Below the pieces are notes generated by a model. The model worked only from the letters and a program-made list of their open reading frames with translations, searched no databases and was not told the DNA's origin. Of a stretch of DNA of 64,000 nucleotides, positions 48,429-56,630 are shown in pieces. The DNA comes from Streptomyces iranensis. Its GTDB lineage: Bacteria > Actinomycetota > Actinomycetes > Streptomycetales > Streptomycetaceae. Position 1 is the stretch's first letter. Every line of letters starts with the position of its first letter. The stretch lies in the NCBI RefSeq assembly GCF_017874715.1, contig NZ_JAGGLR010000020.1, positions 62,001 through 126,000 of the forward strand. Reading direction: 5' to 3'. A program made the translations under genes and the position numbers.

Positions 48429-49652
48429 ATGCCCTTACGGGGACGCCACCGCCGCTACAAGCCCAACCGCATCTCCCGTGCCTCACTGAGCGTCACGGCG
48501 GGCGGCGCCGGAATCGCCCTTCCACTCGTCGGCGCCGCGGGCGCGTCCGCGGCCTCGGGCGAAACCTGGGACAAGGTGGCCCAGTGCGAGTCCACCGACA
48601 ACTGGGACATCAACACCGGCAACGGCTTCTACGGCGGGTTGCAGTTCACGCAGAGCACATGGGCGGCGTACGGCGGCACGGCGTACGCGGCACGGGCCGA
48701 TCTGGCCACCAAGGACCAGCAGATCGCGATCGCGGAGAAGGTGCTCGACGGCCAGGGCCCCGGCGCGTGGCCGGTGTGTTCGGGCAAGGCCGGTCTGACG
48801 CGGGACGACGCGGCGCCGCAGCAGAGCGCCCAGAAGGTCGTCAGGACGGCCGCCGCCCCCGTCAAGCAGACCCATCGGCCGGAGAAGGCCCAGCCGGCGG
48901 CGAGCAAGCCCACGCCCACCAGCCTCCCGGGGCACGCCTCCACGAAGTCCGGCCGCTATGTGGTCGTCAGCGGCGACTCGCTGTCCGGTATCGCCGACAC
49001 CCACGACGTCAACGGCGGCTGGGAGGCGCTCTACAAGACCAATCGCGAGACGATCGGCGGCGATCCCGATCTGATCTACCCCGGTCAGAAGCTCTCCCTC
49101 AAGGGCGGTAAGGCCACCGCCAAGCCCAAGGCGGAACCCGAACCCCACCACAAGGCCAAGGCGAAGCCGAAGCCGAAGCCCGCGCCGCACCCGAAGACCG
49201 AGAAGCACACCAGCCGGGAGCGGGCCACCAAGCCCGTGGTCTCCTCGGGCTTCACCGCCCCCGTCAGCGGCGTCAACCCGAGCACCGCCTACCGGGCGTC
49301 CGGCTCCAGCTGGTCGAGCGGCTACCACACGGGGGTGGACTTCCCCGTGGGCATCGGCACCTCGGTGAAGGCCGTGGGCTCGGGCCATGTGGTCTCGGCG
49401 GGCTGGGGCGACGCGTACGGCTATCAGGTGGTCATCCGGCATCCGGACGGCAAGTACAGCCAGTACGCCCATCTCTCGCAGCTGTCGGTGCGGGCCGGGC
49501 AGAACGTCAACGGCGGCCAGCAGATCGGCCGTTCCGGCTCGACGGGCAATGCCACCGGACCGCATCTCCACTTCGAGATCCGCACCGGCCCCGGCTACGG
49601 CTCGGACATCAATCCGCTCGCCTATCTGCGGTCACACGGCGTCAGCCTCTGA
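48429..49652 (+). CDS. Secreted Rpf-type transglycosylase with LysM and M23 peptidase domains
   Basis: The 407-residue protein has a basic signal peptide (RGRHRRYKPNR ... GGAGIALPLVGAAGASA). An Rpf lysozyme-like domain follows at about residues 45-120 (TWDKVAQCESTDNWDINTGNGFYGGLQFTQSTWAAYGG, with catalytic Glu in QCEST). Then come a LysM at about 175-225 (RYVVVSGDSLSGIADTHDVNGGWEALYKTNRETIG ... LIYPGQKLSL), a Lys/Pro-rich spacer (KAKAKPKPKPAPHP), and a C-terminal M23 domain at about 290-405 (YHTGVDFPVGIGTSVKAVGSGHVV ... YSQYAHLSQL ... GNATGPHLHFEIR). It should cut both glycan and peptide bonds of peptidoglycan during germination or growth. AAGGAG precedes ATG 48429. A CRP-type site upstream fits known Crp links with germination. 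Confidence 0.95.
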   Translation: MPLRGRHRRYKPNRISRASLSVTAGGAGIALPLVGAAGASAASGETWDKVAQCESTDNWDINTGNGFYGGLQFTQSTWAAYGGTAYAARADLATKDQQIAIAEKVLDGQGPGAWPVCSGKAGLTRDDAAPQQSAQKVVRTAAAPVKQTHRPEKAQPAASKPTPTSLPGHASTKSGRYVVVSGDSLSGIADTHDVNGGWEALYKTNRETIGGDPDLIYPGQKLSLKGGKATAKPKAEPEPHHKAKAKPKPKPAPHPKTEKHTSRERATKPVVSSGFTAPVSGVNPSTAYRASGSSWSSGYHTGVDFPVGIGTSVKAVGSGHVVSAGWGDAYGYQVVIRHPDGKYSQYAHLSQLSVRAGQNVNGGQQIGRSGSTGNATGPHLHFEIRTGPGYGSDINPLAYLRSHGVSL

Positions 49653-49669
49653 TGGCGTCAGCCTCTCAC
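49638..49669. repeat. 16-bp x 2 tandem duplication carrying the stop codons of two convergent genes
   Basis: GGCGTCAGCCTCTGAT (49638-49653) is followed directly by GGCGTCAGCCTCTCAC (49654-49669). The first copy holds TGA (49650-49652) of the Rpf-type gene on the plus strand; the second holds TCA (49658-49660), the stop of the minus-strand FAD oxidoreductase. Confidence 0.9.
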
Positions 49670-51280
49670 CCGTCGCCCCGGTGTGAGCCGGGGCAGACGG
49701 GCGAATCGCGGCCCCCTGGTGAGCGTGGTGGCGACCATGTGCCCGGAGACACCGCCCAGCCCGGCCCCCGGGTGAGTGGACGCGCCGATGTGCCAGAGCC
49801 CGTCAATATCGGTCGCGTGCCGTCCGGAGGCGGGCAGGGGGCGCCAGAGAAAGCTCTGGTCGAGTTCGAGGGAGCCGCCGTACGGGTCGCCATCGACCGC
49901 GTTGGGGTTCCGGCGGGCGAGGTCCGGGGGCGCGATGACATCGACGGCGAGCACCTTACCGGGCAGATCGGGCGCGTGCCGGGCGATCCGGTTCAGCACC
50001 CGGTCGGCGTAGCCCCGGACCAGCTCCGGGGTCCAGCCCTGAGCGGTGTCCAGTTCACCGGCCGCGTCGCCGCGCGGGGTGGACGGCATCTCCTGCAACT
50101 GCAGCCACAGCGCGGCGGCCCCGGGCGGCACCCGGCCGGGGTCCAGGACGTACTGCTGCCCGACGACCACCGTGGGCCGCCGGGGCAGCAGGCCCGCCTC
50201 GGCCTCGGCGCAGGCGATACCGGTGCTGCCCGAACCGTCGGTCAGGTGCACCAGCGGGATCGTGCTCAGCCGAGTGTCGCGCCAGCCGAGCGGCTCGGAC
50301 AGCGCGACATGGATCTGCATCGCGGCGCGGCCGTAGCGGAATCGCCGCGCCTCGTCGCGTAGTTCACGGCGCACCGAGCCCTCCGGCAGAAGGGTGCCGT
50401 AGAGGGCGGTGGGGGTCACCGAGGCGAGGACCGCGCGGCGCGCGCGGAAGACCCGGCCGCCCGCCGCCACTCCCACGGCGCGGCCCCGCTCGACGAGGAT
50501 GCGGTCGACCCGGGTGCCGGTCTCCACCCGTACGCCCGTCGTCGTCAGCAGCGACCTGAAGGCGTCGAGGAACCGGCCCGCGCCCCCGGCCACCACCGGC
50601 ACCCCGGCGCCATGCAGAGTGGCGGCGAACAGCGTCACCAGGAATCCGCCCGACGCGTGGTCCGGCGACAGCCCCGCGTGCAGCAGCCACGGGGCGAAGA
50701 GATGGTCCACCTCGTCCCCGCGGAACTCCGCGCGCAGGTATCCACGGCCGCTGGTGGCCACCGAGCGGAGCCACCGCTCCGCCCCCCGCCGCCCGCCGCC
50801 GCGCAGCAGGGCGACCGCGTGGCGGAGGACGGCCGGTGAGCGGAGTTCGCCGCCCATCAGGCCGCCGATCGCCGCCATGTCGGCGCCCAGCCGACCGAGC
50901 GCGGACAGATACGCGGCCCTGTCCGCCTCGTGCGCGAAACCCTCGGCGGTGCGCTCCGGATCGCGGTGCGCAAGCGCGATCCTGCCGTCGTCGGCCACGC
51001 TGGCGATGACCCACTCATCGGTGTTGCGGTACTCCAGCCCATGCCGCCGCAAGGGCTCCCCCAGACGCGCGAACGCCGGGCCGGAGACGAACAGCGGATG
51101 CCAGGAGGAGTAGGTGTCGTGGAGATAGCCCGGCAGGGTGCGCTCCTCGGTGGCGATGAACCCGCCGATGTCCGGTTCGCGCTCCACCAGGATGACGGAC
51201 CATCCGGCCAGGGCCAGCTCCGCGGCGGCCACCAGGCCGTTGACACCGGACCCGACGACGACGGCGTCTGCCTCGGCCAT
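49658..51280 (-). CDS. FAD-dependent oxidoreductase, carotenoid/phytoene dehydrogenase-like
   Basis: The 540-residue protein starts with the FAD motif DAVVVGSGVNGLVAAAELALAGWSVILVEREPDIGG. It has LPGYLHDTYSSWHPLFVSGPAF, the middle VVAGGAGRFLDAFRSLLTTTGVRVETGTRVDRILVERGRAVGVAAGG, and the C-terminal LWHIGASTHPGAGLGGVSGHMVA that closes the FAD site. This architecture is shared by phytoene desaturase-like amine oxidase-fold enzymes. No carotenoid synthesis genes (crtB, crtE) are adjacent, so the substrate is open. Its stop lies 5 bp from that of the convergent Rpf-type gene, inside a 16-bp tandem duplication. Confidence 0.9.
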   Translation of the reverse strand: MAEADAVVVGSGVNGLVAAAELALAGWSVILVEREPDIGGFIATEERTLPGYLHDTYSSWHPLFVSGPAFARLGEPLRRHGLEYRNTDEWVIASVADDGRIALAHRDPERTAEGFAHEADRAAYLSALGRLGADMAAIGGLMGGELRSPAVLRHAVALLRGGGRRGAERWLRSVATSGRGYLRAEFRGDEVDHLFAPWLLHAGLSPDHASGGFLVTLFAATLHGAGVPVVAGGAGRFLDAFRSLLTTTGVRVETGTRVDRILVERGRAVGVAAGGRVFRARRAVLASVTPTALYGTLLPEGSVRRELRDEARRFRYGRAAMQIHVALSEPLGWRDTRLSTIPLVHLTDGSGSTGIACAEAEAGLLPRRPTVVVGQQYVLDPGRVPPGAAALWLQLQEMPSTPRGDAAGELDTAQGWTPELVRGYADRVLNRIARHAPDLPGKVLAVDVIAPPDLARRNPNAVDGDPYGGSLELDQSFLWRPLPASGRHATDIDGLWHIGASTHPGAGLGGVSGHMVATTLTRGPRFARLPRLTPGRRVRG

Positions 51281-51722
51281 CCAGTATTCCTCCTGCCATC
51301 ACGCGATGCGGTGCTTTTATCTGATTTAAGCATGCTATGCGAAGAATGCGGGGAGGATGCCGAACGACGGGCTGTCCCCCGTACTCGCACGACGGGGGAC
51401 AGCCCCTTTCACCGGCGCGTTGAGCGTGGTGCCGCGTTCCGCCTCGATGTGGTGTGCGACGGGCGACGGGCGGGCACCGTGGAGCTGGAAACCCACGACG
51501 GGGACTCCAGTTGTCTGGGGCCCATGACGGCGCGGCTGATGCTGGAGGCCGAGGGCTCGGACCGGCTGCATCCCGCGGCCGACGGCCATCCGGTCCTCGC
51601 CTCGCGCTTCAGCGCCCTTCTGCGGCTGGCCGGATGTGTGCCCATACTGACGGCCGCGGCAGAGTGTAGCGGCCACGAACACCGGCCCCTTCAGCCCGTA
51701 TCGCCCCTCAAGGAGAAGAGAA
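51281..51722. other. 442-bp intergenic region with strong hairpin and a coding-like stretch
   Basis: The region separates the minus-strand FAD oxidoreductase from the plus-strand patatin gene. A 14-bp perfect hairpin lies at 51369-51405. From about 51449 to 51690 the plus strand has a frame with strong third-position G/C bias that translates to LDVVCDGRRAGTVELETHDG and onward (LMLEAEGSDRL..., ASRFSALLRLAGCVPIL). It has no stop before it runs out of frame through the patatin gene, so it looks like the remnant of a gene or an unrecognised coding segment. No other feature is seen. Confidence 0.4.
51369..51405. terminator. 14-bp perfect hairpin
   Basis: GGGCTGTCCCCCGT (51369-51382) and ACGGGGGACAGCCC (51392-51405) pair perfectly around a 9-nt loop, followed on the plus strand by CTTTC. 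It has the form of an intrinsic terminator, but no plus-strand gene ends just upstream; it may insulate the patatin gene or mark the end of a lost gene. Confidence 0.6.
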
Positions 51723-52715
51723 GTGACGGAGCAGTTCCAGCGCGGCCTCGACCGCCACCGGCTGATGAAGGTCCTCGCCGACCGGGCGGAGGCGGGCAGC
51801 CGCCCCGGGTCGCGTGCGGACGGATACCGGGTGGCGCTGGCGATCGAGGGCGGCGGGATGCGGGGCACGATCTCGGCCGGTATGGCGCTGGCCGTGCACG
51901 AGTTGGGGCTGCTGACCGCGTTCGACGCGGTGTACGGGGCCTCGGCGGGGGCCATCTCGGCGGCCTGGCTGGTCAGTTCGCGGCCGGAGGGCCTGCGCGG
52001 CTGGGCCGACCCCCGTTTCGCCAGTGCTCTCATCCGGAAGCGCAATCTGCTGCGCGGGCGCCCCATAGTGGACATCGAGACCCTGATCGAAGAGGTCTAC
52101 ATCCGTCAATTCCCGCTGGACTACACCTCGGTGCTGGCCGCGCCGCTCGCCTTGCACCCACTGGCGACGGATCTCGAAACCGGCCAACCGGTCGACTTGC
52201 ACGATGAGTTGACGGACGAGGTCGCCCTCCGTCTGGCGCTGCGGGCGAGCGCCGCGCTGCCGATGCTGGCGGGCGGCCCCGTCACCATCGGCGGGCGCCG
52301 CTTCTACGACGCGGGCCTGGCCGAGTCGATCCCGTTCCGTCAGGCGCTGCGGGACGGCGCGACCCACGTCCTCGTCCTGCGCAGCAGGCCGCCGGTCCAG
52401 GCCGCGGCGCTCCGGGCCACCCCGTCGGTGGGCTCCCGGCTGGTCGCCGCGGTCGCCTTCCGCCAGTACACCCCCCAGTTCCGCGCCGCCTTCCTGAACC
52501 GGCCCGCCCGGCTCGCCGACGACGACCGGCTGCTGGCGGTCTACGACACCGACACCGCGGAATCGCCCACGGACCCCGCGGTGCTGTCGGTCCGGCCCGA
52601 TGCCGCGGCGCCGTCCATCAGCCGTCTGGAAACGGACAGCGCTCTGCTCGAGGAGGCTCTCGAGGCGGGGCGCCGTGCCATCGTGGCCCAGCTCGCCCCG
52701 GCGGCCCGTTCCTGA
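51723..52715 (+). CDS. Patatin-like phospholipase
   Basis: The 330-residue protein begins at GTG 51723 with AAGGAGAAG upstream. Patatin elements are present: VALAIEGGGMRGTISAGMALAVHELGL (oxyanion hole GGGxRG, about residues 42-50), the nucleophile elbow VYGASAGAISAAWL (G-A-S-A-G, about 77), and the Asp of the dyad in the DAGLAESIPF segment (DxG/A motif). It hydrolyses acyl esters of phospholipids or other lipids in the cytoplasm. It stands alone and converges with the serine hydrolase gene after 31 bp. Confidence 0.93.
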   Translation: MTEQFQRGLDRHRLMKVLADRAEAGSRPGSRADGYRVALAIEGGGMRGTISAGMALAVHELGLLTAFDAVYGASAGAISAAWLVSSRPEGLRGWADPRFASALIRKRNLLRGRPIVDIETLIEEVYIRQFPLDYTSVLAAPLALHPLATDLETGQPVDLHDELTDEVALRLALRASAALPMLAGGPVTIGGRRFYDAGLAESIPFRQALRDGATHVLVLRSRPPVQAAALRATPSVGSRLVAAVAFRQYTPQFRAAFLNRPARLADDDRLLAVYDTDTAESPTDPAVLSVRPDAAAPSISRLETDSALLEEALEAGRRAIVAQLAPAARS

Positions 52716-52746
52716 GAAGGGCGACCGGGGCCACGGGGGAAGGAAT

Positions 52747-53925
52747 TCAGTCGCAAAGAGCCGCCGTCCGCGCCTTCGGCAGGCCCTTGCTCCGCGGTAC
52801 GGGCGCTTCGCCCTCGAGCTCCGCGGCGAGGTCGTAGACGGTGGCGGCCAGGACCAGTTGGCGCTCCCCGTCGGCGGTGGTGAGGGAGACGCTGGTGTAG
52901 CCGGGTCCCGCGCCGTCGGTCTCCCAGGCGGTGAGCGGATCGGCCTTCTTCCCCTCGCCGGTGGCGCACGGCACCTCCATGCGCTGCACCCCGAGTCCGT
53001 ACGCGGGCGCGTCGGGGAACTCCACCGGGGTCTTGAGCTCGCGCCGCTGGTCGGGGCGGAGCAGCTTGCCGCCGAAGAGCGCCCGCTCGAACCGGGCCAG
53101 ATCGTCCACGGTCGAGATCATGGCTCCGGCGGTCCAGTCGTAGGAGGGGCTGAACCGCGTCATATCGCGGCCCTTGAGGTCGTAGCCGTGCAGATGGGAG
53201 CCGTGCACCTCGGGGTCGGTCACCGGGAAGGAGGTGTCCTTCAGCCCCAGCGGGGCGAGGATCCTGCGGTCGATCTCGGCGGGCGCGGAGCGGTGGGTCA
53301 CCGCCTCGATCACCAGCCCGGCGAGCAGATAGTTGGTGTTGGAGTACGACCAGCCCTTCCCCGGCCCGAACTCCGGCTCGTGCCGGACCGAGCGGGCGAT
53401 CACCGCGCGCGGGGTGATGACGTGGTCCCGGTCGCCGCCCTCCAGATAGGGGGCGAAGAACGAGGCGTCGGTGGTGGGGTCGTAGATCCCCGAGGTGTGG
53501 TTGAGCAGCTGACGGATGGTGACGGCCTTACCGTCGTTGCCGTTCCCCTGGACCACGCCGGGCAGCCACTTCTCCACGCTGTCGTCGAGTGAGAGCCGCC
53601 CTTCGCCCTCCAGTTGCAGCAGGACCGTGGAGACGAACGCCTTGGTGTTACTGGCGATCCGGAACCGCTGTTCCGGCCGGGCCATTTCGCCGGTGGCCTT
53701 GTCCGCGACCCCGGCCGCCGTCCGCCACTCATCGTCGCCACGCCGTGCGTATGCCACCGCGCCCGGGAATCCGTCCTTCACCGTCTGGCCGACGGCCTCC
53801 TCGAAGCCGGACGGCGCCGGCGGCCCGGCCGACTCCCCCTGGGCCGTGGCGATGGTGACGGTCGCCGTCACCGCCAGCGCGCCGATCCCCGCCCACAGCG
53901 CCACGCCCCTCGCCCGAACTCCCAC
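52747..53925 (-). CDS. Secreted serine hydrolase, class C beta-lactamase/D-Ala-D-Ala carboxypeptidase family
   Basis: The 392-residue protein has an N-terminal signal peptide or anchor (VALWAGIGALAVTATVTIATA). The penicillin-binding fold follows: SxxK as S92-N-T-K95 (FRIASNTKAFVSTVLLQLEGEGRLSLDDSVEKWLP), IRQLLNHTSGIYD, and YSN as WSYSNTNYLLAGLVIE. The third motif, normally H/K-x-G before GY, reads TDGAGPGYTS, so the usual HTG has become TDG. It probably cleaves D-amino acid peptides or esters outside the membrane. The last residues are KARTAALCD, with a terminal Cys. It converges with patatin. Confidence 0.9.
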   Translation of the reverse strand: MGVRARGVALWAGIGALAVTATVTIATAQGESAGPPAPSGFEEAVGQTVKDGFPGAVAYARRGDDEWRTAAGVADKATGEMARPEQRFRIASNTKAFVSTVLLQLEGEGRLSLDDSVEKWLPGVVQGNGNDGKAVTIRQLLNHTSGIYDPTTDASFFAPYLEGGDRDHVITPRAVIARSVRHEPEFGPGKGWSYSNTNYLLAGLVIEAVTHRSAPAEIDRRILAPLGLKDTSFPVTDPEVHGSHLHGYDLKGRDMTRFSPSYDWTAGAMISTVDDLARFERALFGGKLLRPDQRRELKTPVEFPDAPAYGLGVQRMEVPCATGEGKKADPLTAWETDGAGPGYTSVSLTTADGERQLVLAATVYDLAAELEGEAPVPRSKGLPKARTAALCD

Positions 53926-54057
53926 GAACCCGCTCCTTGCCTTGTTCCGGTGTGCCGTTCGCGGATCATCGTGCCGTCGCGGCGCACCGGGCTCCCATCC
54001 CGCTGCCGCCCTTCCCGTACGGGGGGTTTCCCCACCCCATAGGGGCCGAACGGCCCA

Positions 54058-54972
54058 TCAGGGTGCCCCGTACACCGGTTGGGGCGGTTCGGCCCCGGCG
54101 AGGAGTTTCCGCGCGGTCTCGCCCGCCTCCGCCGGTGTCCAGCGGGCGCCCTTGTCGGCGGCGGGACCCGGCCGCCAGCCCTCCATGACGGTGATCCGCC
54201 CGGCCTCGGCCTCGAAGACCCGGCCCGTGACCCCGGCGCAGGCGGCCGAGCCGAGCCAGACGACGAGCGGTGAGACATTGGCGGGGGCCATCGCGTCGAA
54301 GGCGGCGGGGTCGTCCGGCGCGGCCATGTCACCGGCGAACGTCGCCTCCGTCATCCGGGTACGGGCCGCCGGGGCGATGGCGTTGACCTGGACGCCGTAG
54401 CGGCCGAGCTCGGCGGCGGCCACCGAGGTCAGGCCGAGGATTCCGGCCTTGGCCGCGGAGTAGTTGCCCTGTCCGACGCTGCCCAGCAGCCCGGCCCCGG
54501 AGCTGGTGTTGACCACCCGCGCGACCGGGGTGCGGCCCGCCTTCGCCTCGGCGCGCCAGTGGGCGGCGGCGTGCCGCAGCGGCAGGAAGTGGCCTTTGAG
54601 GTGGACGCGGATCACCGCGTCCCACTCGTCCTCACCGAGGTTGACGAGCATGCGGTCGCGCAGGAATCCGGCGTTGTTGACGAGGGTGTCGAGCCGGCCG
54701 TAGGTGTCGAGGGCGGTGGCCACGAGGGAGGCGGCGCCGTCGGTCGTGGCGATGTCGCCGCCGTGTGCCACCGCCTCCCCGCCCGCGGCCCGGATCTCCT
54801 CGACGACCTGCTGGGCCGGGCCCGCCGACGCCCCGGCGCCGTCCGGGGCCACGCCGAGGTCGTTGACGACGACCTTCGCGCCCTCGGCGGCGAAGGCGAG
54901 CGCGTGCGCCCGCCCGAGTCCGCGGCCCGCTCCGGTGACGACGGTGACGCGTCCGTCGCACAGTCCGCTCAT
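54058..54972 (-). CDS. SDR family oxidoreductase, Rv3548c-like (steroid catabolism context)
   Basis: The 304-residue short-chain dehydrogenase has VTVVTGAGRGLGRAHALAFAAEGAKVVVNDLG (NAD motif with GAGRGLG), TLVNNAGFLRDRML, catalytic Ser in VNTSSGAGLLGSVGQGNYSAAKAGI with Y-x-x-x-K, and a C-terminal extension to about residue 300. The domain order and length match mycobacterial Rv3548c. It lies 1 bp after the second SDR gene, and both are divergent from echA20-ipdABC in the same arrangement as Rv3548c-Rv3553. It probably oxidises or reduces a steroid-ring intermediate as an acyl-CoA. Confidence 0.88.
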   Translation of the reverse strand: MSGLCDGRVTVVTGAGRGLGRAHALAFAAEGAKVVVNDLGVAPDGAGASAGPAQQVVEEIRAAGGEAVAHGGDIATTDGAASLVATALDTYGRLDTLVNNAGFLRDRMLVNLGEDEWDAVIRVHLKGHFLPLRHAAAHWRAEAKAGRTPVARVVNTSSGAGLLGSVGQGNYSAAKAGILGLTSVAAAELGRYGVQVNAIAPAARTRMTEATFAGDMAAPDDPAAFDAMAPANVSPLVVWLGSAACAGVTGRVFEAEAGRITVMEGWRPGPAADKGARWTPAEAGETARKLLAGAEPPQPVYGAP

Positions 54973-54973
54973 C

Positions 54974-55789
54974 TCAGTCCTCCCGTGGTTCTGCCCGGCC
55001 GGTGCCGGGGGACGGCTGGTTGACGTTGGCGGCGTCGAGGAACGCGGGGCGCTCCCCGCCTCCGTGGATGGCGATACTGGCGCCGCTGATGTACCCGGCC
55101 GGCCCGGAGGCGAGGAACACACAGGCGTCCCCGGCCTCGACGGGCTCGGCCATCCGCCCGAGCGGCACGGTCCGGCCGACGGCGGCGATGCCCTCCTCGT
55201 CCCCGTAGTGCAGATGCGACAGTTCGGTGCGGACCATGCCGAGCAAGAGGGTGTTGACCCGGATCGCGGGGGCCCACTCCACGGCCAGGGTGCGGGCGAG
55301 GTTCTCCAGCCCCGCCTTGGCTGCTCCGTAGGGTCCGGTGCCGGGGGACGGCCGGGTGCCGCTGACGCTGCCGATCATCACGATCGAGCCCCCGCCCTCC
55401 TGCTGGCGCATCAGCTCATAGGCGCTCAGGGAGACGGTCATGGGAGCGATCAGATTGAGTTCCACGATACGGGCGGCGCGGCGCTGCCCGGCCTCGGCGA
55501 TCAGCCCGTAGGGGCTTCCTCCGGCGTTGTTGACCAGCAGGTCCAGCCGCCCGTGGGAGCGGTGCAGCCGGGCGAAGAACGCCTCGACCGCCTCCGGGTC
55601 CCGGATGTCGAGCGATTCGAAGTGCGCCGTGCGCCCGTCCATCTCGATGGGTTTGTCGGGCGGGCGGCGCGCGCAGACCACCACCTCGGCTCCGGCGGTG
55701 AGCAGGGCCCGAGTGATCCCCGCTCCTACGCCGCGCGTGCCGCCGGTGACGACGGCGACGCGCCCGGCGAGATCGATGGTGACGGCCAC
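54974..55789 (-). CDS. SDR family oxidoreductase, Rv3549c-like (steroid catabolism context)
   Basis: The 271-residue SDR shows VAVVTGGTRGVGAGITRALL, LLVNNAGGSPYG, catalytic GSVSGTRPSPGTGPYGAAKAGLENLARTLAVEWAPAIRVNTLLLG, and a typical C-terminus (DACVFLASGPAGYISGASIAIHGGGERPAF). It is the promoter-proximal gene of a two-SDR operon, with an inverted repeat 40 bp upstream in the divergent region. Position and length correspond to Rv3549c of M. tuberculosis, next to echA20 (Rv3550). The exact step is not known. Confidence 0.88.
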   Translation of the reverse strand: MAVTIDLAGRVAVVTGGTRGVGAGITRALLTAGAEVVVCARRPPDKPIEMDGRTAHFESLDIRDPEAVEAFFARLHRSHGRLDLLVNNAGGSPYGLIAEAGQRRAARIVELNLIAPMTVSLSAYELMRQQEGGGSIVMIGSVSGTRPSPGTGPYGAAKAGLENLARTLAVEWAPAIRVNTLLLGMVRTELSHLHYGDEEGIAAVGRTVPLGRMAEPVEAGDACVFLASGPAGYISGASIAIHGGGERPAFLDAANVNQPSPGTGRAEPRED

Positions 55790-55828
55790 AAGACACCTCC
55801 CGCTGCGCGATGAGCGCTGCTACCTTCT

Positions 55829-55848
55829 CACCTAACAAATGTTTGGTG
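55829..55848. promoter_or_regulatory. TetR-type operator between the SDR and echA20-ipd operons
   Basis: CACCTAACA-AA-TGTTTGGTG is a 20-bp dyad with 9-bp arms and a single mismatched pair, in the divergent promoter region. It resembles TetR operators. It does not fit the KstR2 motif I remember (CAAG-type) or the KstR motif (AAC-N2-GTT), so the regulator is open. Confidence 0.65.
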
Positions 55849-55868
55849 GAAAGGTATCGGATCTGCTC

Positions 55869-56624
55869 ATGGGTGTCTCCACCTCCGACCCCGCGGCCGG
55901 CGTCCGCCTGGTCGCCATGGACTTCCCACCCGTCAACGCCCTTCCCGTGCGGGGCTGGTACGAGCTGGCCGACGCACTGCGCACCGCGGGCGCCGACCCG
56001 TCGGTGCGCTGTGTCGTGCTGGCCGCCGAGGGCCGGGGCTTCAACGCGGGCGTGGACATCAAGGAGATCCAGGCGGCCGGGGACCATACAGCGCTCATCG
56101 GCGCCAACCACGGATGCGCCGAGGCGTTCGCCGCCGTCTACGACTGCCCGGTCCCGGTCGTCGCCGCCGTCCACGGCTTCTGCCTGGGCGGCGGCATCGG
56201 GCTGGTGGGGAACGCCGACGCGATCGTGGCCAGCGAGGACGCCACGTTCGGCCTGCCCGAGCTGGACCGGGGCGCGCTGGGCGCGGCCACCCATCTGGCG
56301 CGGCTGGTCCCGCGGCATCTGATGCGCGCGCTGTACTACACCGCGCGCACCGCGACCGCCGAGGAGCTGCACCGCCATGGCTCGGTGTGGCGGGTCGTGC
56401 CGCGCGCCGGGCTGCGGGAGGCGGCGCTGGAGCTGGCGGGCGAGATCGCCGCCAAGGACGGTGCGCTGCTGCGGCTCGCGAAGGCGGCCATCAACGGCAT
56501 CGATCCGGTCGATGTGCGCCGGAGCTACCGCTTCGAGCAGGGCTTCACCTTCGAGGCCAATCTGGCGGGCCTGTCCGACGGGCACCGCGACGCGTTCGTC
56601 GCCAGGAGCACCGGGAAGGGGTGA
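55869..56624 (+). CDS. echA20: EchA20-like enoyl-CoA hydratase/isomerase (steroid D/C-ring hydrolase)
   Basis: The 251-residue crotonase-fold protein begins MGVSTSDPAAGVRLVAMDFPPVNALPVRG and carries LAAEGRGFNAGVDIKEIQ, VPVVAAVHGFCLGGGIGLVGNADAIVASEDATFGLPELDRGALGAATHLARLVP and the C-terminal YRFEQGFTFEANLAGLSDGHRDAFV. These stretches are very close to what I remember of M. tuberculosis EchA20 (Rv3550), the enzyme that opens ring D of the HIEC-CoA intermediate. ATG 55869 is preferred over ATG 55839, which lies inside the operator dyad and has no family counterpart. It starts a four-gene operon with ipdA (6 bp gap), ipdB and ipdC. Confidence 0.9.
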   Translation: MGVSTSDPAAGVRLVAMDFPPVNALPVRGWYELADALRTAGADPSVRCVVLAAEGRGFNAGVDIKEIQAAGDHTALIGANHGCAEAFAAVYDCPVPVVAAVHGFCLGGGIGLVGNADAIVASEDATFGLPELDRGALGAATHLARLVPRHLMRALYYTARTATAEELHRHGSVWRVVPRAGLREAALELAGEIAAKDGALLRLAKAAINGIDPVDVRRSYRFEQGFTFEANLAGLSDGHRDAFVARSTGKG

Positions 56625-56630
56625 GCGGCG

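Noticed and set aside
49658..51280. Carotenoid biosynthesis cluster around the phytoene dehydrogenase-like gene
   Set aside because: No crtB, crtE, crtY or related genes are adjacent; the fold is shared by many unrelated oxidoreductases.
50930..52207. A 425-codon plus-strand frame overlapping the FAD oxidoreductase, the intergenic region and patatin
   Set aside because: Only the intergenic part looks coding; the rest shadows two real genes. It was reported only as a possible remnant.
55829..55848. KstR2 or KstR box in the steroid module promoter
   Set aside because: The dyad has AACA-N2-TGTT arms and does not match the remembered KstR2 (CAAG...CTTG) or KstR (AAC-N2-GTT) patterns.
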